Positions 60,567-64,000 of a stretch of DNA of 64,000 nt are shown here, in pieces; the first letter of the stretch is position 1; each line of letters opens with the position of its first letter. The notes beneath the pieces are model-generated. The model worked only from the letters and a program-made list of their open reading frames with translations. It was not told where the DNA came from and ran no database searches. The DNA comes from CAYVQA01 sp045119035 (GTDB lineage Bacteria; Bacillota_I; Bacilli_A; ML615J-28; CAG-313). The stretch spans positions 17,241 to 81,240 of the forward strand of contig JBGVCU010000036.1 in NCBI GenBank assembly GCA_045119035.1, in the 5' to 3' direction. The position numbers were made by a program, and so were the translations under genes.

Positions 60567-60887
60567 ATGACGCTTATTATTGGTAAAAAAGATGATACTA
60601 GATTAAATTTAATTGAAAGTGCTATACCTAATAGTATGATAATTTACAACTATTGTAAAATAAAAAATTTCGCAAGATCAAATGTTATTTTTAATATTAT
60701 AATTCCTTATGAAAAGATATTAAAAAACGGATTTATTGAAAATACCGAAATATCATTAGATGAACTGTTATTACAATTAAAAGTATTAAAAATTGAATAT
60801 GGAAATATTTATAATAATTTAATAATGAAAAATGTTATGAATACTTATCATGTAAAAGTAACCTTTAACCCAAATTACAGCAAATGA
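60567..60887 (+). CDS. Small hypothetical protein
   Basis: A 106-residue soluble protein of unknown family (begins MTLIIGKKDDTRLNLIES). The RBS ggtgat lies 4 bases before the ATG and a TATAAT is at 60547-60552, which would give a very short leader. It ends with TGA, rare in this window, and the stop codon sits in the stem of intergenic motif copy B. It may be real but is not supported by homology that I can recall. Confidence 0.55.
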   Translation: MTLIIGKKDDTRLNLIESAIPNSMIIYNYCKIKNFARSNVIFNIIIPYEKILKNGFIENTEISLDELLLQLKVLKIEYGNIYNNLIMKNVMNTYHVKVTFNPNYSK

Positions 60888-60923
60888 GATAATCATTTAT
60901 CCATTAAATTTATCTCGAACGCT
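60879..60923 (+). repeat. Intergenic structured motif, copy B
   Basis: Carries ATTTATCCAT (60895-60904) and CGAACGCT (60916-60923), as in copy A at 51577. GAGATAA (60886-60892) pairs with TTATCTC (60910-60916) and AGC with GCT, so ATTTATCCAT is again in a loop although the stem sequence differs. It lies upstream of lepA. Confidence 0.5.
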
Positions 60924-61052
60924 ATAAAATCGATTTTACAAAAAAATATTATGTTAATTAAATATTCTAAATAATAGCAAAAAAAATAAAAATAGTGTAT
61001 AATTTTATAATAAATGTATAAATTAAAATATTAAAGAACGGAGATAATTTCA

Positions 61053-62879
61053 ATGATACCTTCACGTAATGAATTACTTAAAAGACAAAAACGTATTCGT
61101 AACTTTTCTATCATCGCTCATATTGATCATGGAAAAAGTACACTTGCTGACCGTATTCTAGAAAAGACTAAAACAGTAGATGAACGTGAAATGAAAGAAC
61201 AACTACTTGACTCAATGGATTTAGAACGTGAACGTGGAATCACTATTAAATTAAATGCCGTTGAATTAGAATATAAAGCTAAAGATGGAGAAACTTATAT
61301 TTTCCATTTAATTGACACTCCAGGTCATGTTGACTTCACATATGAAGTATCAAGAAGTTTAGCTGCCTGTGAAGGAGCTGTTTTAGTTGTTGATGCTGCT
61401 CAAGGAATTGAAGCTCAAACATTAGCTAATGTTTATCTTGCTGTAGATAATGATTTAGAAATTTTACCATTAATTAATAAAATCGATTTACCTGCTGCAG
61501 ATCCAGATAAAGTGAAAAAAGAAATAGAAGATGTAATAGGATTAGATGCTAGCGAAGCAGTACTTGCTTCAGCTAAATCAGGTATTGGAATTGATGAACT
61601 TTTAGAACAAATTGTTGAAAAAGTTCCTTGTCCAAAAGGAGATCCTGATGCTAAAGTTGAAGCTTTAATATTCGATTCCTATTACGATGTTTATCGTGGT
61701 GTTATTCCAAGTGTTAGAATTGTAAATGGTACAATTAAAGTTGGAGATAAAATCAAGATGATGGCTACTGGAGCAGTATATGAAGTTGTTGAGCTAGGTG
61801 TTACAACTCCTAAAGAAAAGAAACGAGATTATTTAACTGTCGGAGATGTTGGTTACATTGCATGTTCAATTAAAGATGTTAATCATGTTTCTGTTGGGGA
61901 TACAATTACAGTAATTGGAAATGAAACTCCTAATCCACTACCTGGTTATCGTAAGTTAAACTCAATGGTATATTGCGGTTTATATCCAGTTGAAACAAAT
62001 AAATATAATGATTTAAAAGATGCTTTAGATAAATTAAAACTAAATGATGCGGCTCTTAACTATGAGCCTGAAACATCTCAAGCTTTAGGATTTGGGTTTA
62101 GAACTGGTTTCTTAGGATTACTTCATATGGATGTAATTCAAGAAAGAATTGAAAGAGAATTTGGTATTGATTTAATTGCCACTGCACCAAGTGTAGTATA
62201 TCATGTAAACTTAACTGATGGAACACAAATCAAAATTGATAACCCATCATTAATGCCTGAAGTTGTAAAAATTAAATCAATCGAAGAACCATATGTTAAT
62301 GCAACTATCATGGTTCCTAAAGAATTTGTTGGTTCAATTATGGAACTTTGCCAATATAAAAGAGGAACATTTATCAATATGTCTTATATTGATGATAATC
62401 GTGTTTCACTTCACTACAACATCCCTCTTTCTGAAATTGTTTATGACTTTTTTGATAAACTTAAATCAACTACAAAAGGATATGCTTCACTTGATTACGA
62501 ATTAAAAGGATATCAACCATCTAGCTTAGTTAAAATGGATATTTTATTAAATGGTGATAGAGTTGATGCATTAAGTGCAATCGTACATAAAGATTTTGTA
62601 TATCAAAGAGGAAGAGCTTTAGTACAAAAATTAAGAGGTTTAATTCCAAGACAAATGTTTGAAATCCCTGTTCAAGCAGCTGTAAATAATAAAATTATTG
62701 CTCGTGAAAATATTGCTGCATTACGTAAAGATGTTTTAGCTAAATGTTATGGTGGAGACGTTTCTCGTAAAAAGAAATTATTAGAAAAACAAAAAGAAGG
62801 TAAGAAACGTATGAAACAAGTGGGAAGTGTTGAAATTTCCCAAGATGCTTTCTTAGCAATTCTTAAAGTAGAAGACTAA
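61053..62879 (+). CDS. lepA: Elongation factor 4 (LepA)
   Basis: A ribosome-associated GTPase that back-translocates or remodels stalled ribosomes and aids small-subunit assembly. It has 608 residues. G1 is AHIDHGKST, G2 RERGITIK, G3 DTPGHVDF, G4 NKIDLP. The C-terminal LepA-specific domain ends with RKKKLLEKQKEGKKRMKQVG, the typical tail (key part KQKEGKKRMKQVG). A TATAAT lies at 60998-61003. hemW follows one base after the stop, the B. subtilis order. Confidence 0.97.
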   Translation: MIPSRNELLKRQKRIRNFSIIAHIDHGKSTLADRILEKTKTVDEREMKEQLLDSMDLERERGITIKLNAVELEYKAKDGETYIFHLIDTPGHVDFTYEVSRSLAACEGAVLVVDAAQGIEAQTLANVYLAVDNDLEILPLINKIDLPAADPDKVKKEIEDVIGLDASEAVLASAKSGIGIDELLEQIVEKVPCPKGDPDAKVEALIFDSYYDVYRGVIPSVRIVNGTIKVGDKIKMMATGAVYEVVELGVTTPKEKKRDYLTVGDVGYIACSIKDVNHVSVGDTITVIGNETPNPLPGYRKLNSMVYCGLYPVETNKYNDLKDALDKLKLNDAALNYEPETSQALGFGFRTGFLGLLHMDVIQERIEREFGIDLIATAPSVVYHVNLTDGTQIKIDNPSLMPEVVKIKSIEEPYVNATIMVPKEFVGSIMELCQYKRGTFINMSYIDDNRVSLHYNIPLSEIVYDFFDKLKSTTKGYASLDYELKGYQPSSLVKMDILLNGDRVDALSAIVHKDFVYQRGRALVQKLRGLIPRQMFEIPVQAAVNNKIIARENIAALRKDVLAKCYGGDVSRKKKLLEKQKEGKKRMKQVGSVEISQDAFLAILKVED

Positions 62880-62880
62880 G

Positions 62881-64000
62881 ATGGAAAAAGAAAAAATAGG
62901 ATTATATATCCATATTCCATTTTGTAAAAAAATTTGTAATTATTGCGATTTTCCTAAAAGAGTATCAAATATAGAAAATCAAGAAAAATATATTAACTCT
63001 TTAATTAAAGAATTAAATTCTGTAAAGACACTTCTTCAAAAATATACGATTAAGTCAATTTATATTGGTGGAGGCACTCCTACAAGCGTTCCAAATAAAT
63101 TATTAAGACAATTACTAAGCTCAATCGCTCAAAATTTAGTTACTGATGATTTAATTGAATATTCTATTGAAGCAAATCCAGAAGATATTAATGAAGATTT
63201 AATTAAAACAATAAAAGAATATTCTATAAATAGACTAAGTATTGGTGTACAAAGTTTCAATTCTAAAGTTCAAAAAATTATTAATCGAAATTGTAATTAT
63301 AAAGATTTATTAGAAAAAATTAATTTATTACACAAACATGATTTTTATAACATTAATTTAGATTATATGTACAATATCTTAGATTTAACTAATGATGAAT
63401 TATTAAAAGATTTAGACTTATTTATTTCACTTAAACCAACTCATATTTCAGCATATAGTTTAATTCTTGAAGAAAAGACTGTACTTCATCATCTATATTT
63501 GAATAATGAATATAATCCAGTTGATCCCGATAAAGAAGCAGATGCTTATTATTTAATTCAAAATCATTTACAAAAAAATGGTTATATTCAATATGAAATT
63601 AGCAACTTTTGTCAAAAAAATCATAAATCACTTCATAATATAATATATTGGAGTAATGAAAGATATTTAGGAATTGGTCTTAGTAGTAGTTCATATTTAG
63701 AAAATTATCGTTTTTCTAATACAACTGATTTAAATGAATATTTTAAATTTGCTAATTCATTAGGAAATATTAAAACAGTTGATGAACTTATTAATAATGT
63801 TTCATATGTTGAAAAAGTAAATGCTAAAGAAGAAGTAGAGTATCAAATTATAACTAATTTAAGAATGTGTGAAGGAATTAATTTGTTAAATTTCAAAAAA
63901 AGATTTGGTTTTGATTTCTACGAATCTAATCCTACAAATATTAAGTGGTTAGTTGATAATGAATATTGCACTTTAACAGAAGATGCCTTTTATATACATA
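62881..64000 (+). CDS. hemW: HemW-type radical SAM heme chaperone (3' end outside window)
   Basis: A HemN-like radical SAM protein; 373 codons are visible and the frame is open at the window end. The N-terminal IPFCKKICNYCDF has the CxxxCxxC cluster at C15-C19-C22, YIGGGTPTSVP is the SAM-binding motif, SIEANPEDI and RLSIGVQSFN follow. Absence of extra HemN-type Cys after the cluster, and the position after lepA, favour HemW over coproporphyrinogen dehydrogenase. Confidence 0.93.
   Translation, partial: MEKEKIGLYIHIPFCKKICNYCDFPKRVSNIENQEKYINSLIKELNSVKTLLQKYTIKSIYIGGGTPTSVPNKLLRQLLSSIAQNLVTDDLIEYSIEANPEDINEDLIKTIKEYSINRLSIGVQSFNSKVQKIINRNCNYKDLLEKINLLHKHDFYNINLDYMYNILDLTNDELLKDLDLFISLKPTHISAYSLILEEKTVLHHLYLNNEYNPVDPDKEADAYYLIQNHLQKNGYIQYEISNFCQKNHKSLHNIIYWSNERYLGIGLSSSSYLENYRFSNTTDLNEYFKFANSLGNIKTVDELINNVSYVEKVNAKEEVEYQIITNLRMCEGINLLNFKKRFGFDFYESNPTNIKWLVDNEYCTLTEDAFYIH

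Noticed and set aside
1..64000. CRISPR array, insertion sequence, prophage, tRNA or rRNA gene
   Set aside because: No regularly spaced repeats, transposase, integrase or structural RNA signature was found on reading both strands by eye; a covariance search for RNA genes was not possible.

Overview
The window is a strongly A+T-rich bacterial chromosome segment read with the standard bacterial code: TGG encodes Trp, and TGA ends at least two genes (yqfD and the ORF at 60567). TAA and TAG end nearly all the others. Gene content and order are those of low-GC Firmicutes (class Bacilli). Many blocks match the Bacillus subtilis order: spoIVA-hup; gerM-rdgB; rpsU-yqfC-yqfD-phoH-ybeY-cdd-era-yqzL-recO ... 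glyS-dnaG-sigA-trmK; plsY/parE-parC; cmk-rpsA-der-gpsA; lepA-hemW. An oxygen-independent life style is suggested by a six-gene Rnf complex, a 2[4Fe-4S] ferredoxin and the anaerobic ribonucleotide reductase NrdD/NrdG. Sporulation genes (spoIVA, gerM-like, yqfC, yqfD, spoVIF) indicate a spore former or a recent descendant of one. My inference is an uncultured, probably gut-associated anaerobic Bacilli lineage near the Erysipelotrichia/RF39-type groups; the exact taxon cannot be fixed by eye. No rRNA, tRNA, CRISPR array, insertion sequence or prophage was seen.

Layout. 1-2254: 3' part of mutS2, then trxA. 2380-3902: two tandem YwaF-like membrane proteins. 4025-5407: a Fic protein and a DUF402 nucleotide phosphatase. 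5480-9794: spoIVA, hup, a CPBP protease on the minus strand, gerM-like, rdgB. 9893-15117: rpsU through recO, including two genes under 60 codons (rpsU and yqzL). 15236-20273: rnfCDGEAB, then a flavodoxin-free FMN_bind-like repeat lipoprotein at 20435. 21488-26745: glyS, dnaG, sigA, trmK. 26777-27394: ferredoxin (minus) and yneF. 27548-32069: glgC-glgD-glgA plus a lipoprotein. 32224-33807: yhbD, a bactofilin-like protein and a small membrane protein. 33827-44537: plsY (minus), parE, parC, a cmk-rpsA fusion, der, gpsA and a serine hydrolase. 44678-50079: an XRE-cupin regulator with potABCD. 50191-51552: a sigma factor, its probable anti-sigma partner and spoVIF. 51713-55906: a CNNM/CorC protein and tldD/tldE. 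56319-59172: nrdD-nrdG. 59253-60887: two unrecognised genes. 61053-64000: lepA and the 5' part of hemW.

How parts fit. Rnf would couple ferredoxin oxidation to NAD reduction and ion pumping. Here RnfB lacks its C-terminal ferredoxin domain, RnfG carries two FMN-binding domains, and the next gene encodes a surface lipoprotein built from two FMN_bind-like repeats, so the electron path may differ from the textbook complex. The rnf block sits between recO and glyS, inside an otherwise conserved macromolecular-synthesis cluster. The polyamine transporter is also unusual: its binding protein has a tandem chitin-binding-like insertion and a C-terminal membrane anchor, and its ATPase has a duplicated C-terminal region. 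Several palindromes sit exactly at promoters (nrdD, xre-pot, yhbD), and a hairpin between the anti-sigma gene and spoVIF holds a sigmaK-like -10 element in its loop. Almost all genes lie on the plus strand; only the CPBP protease, ferredoxin and plsY are on the minus strand.
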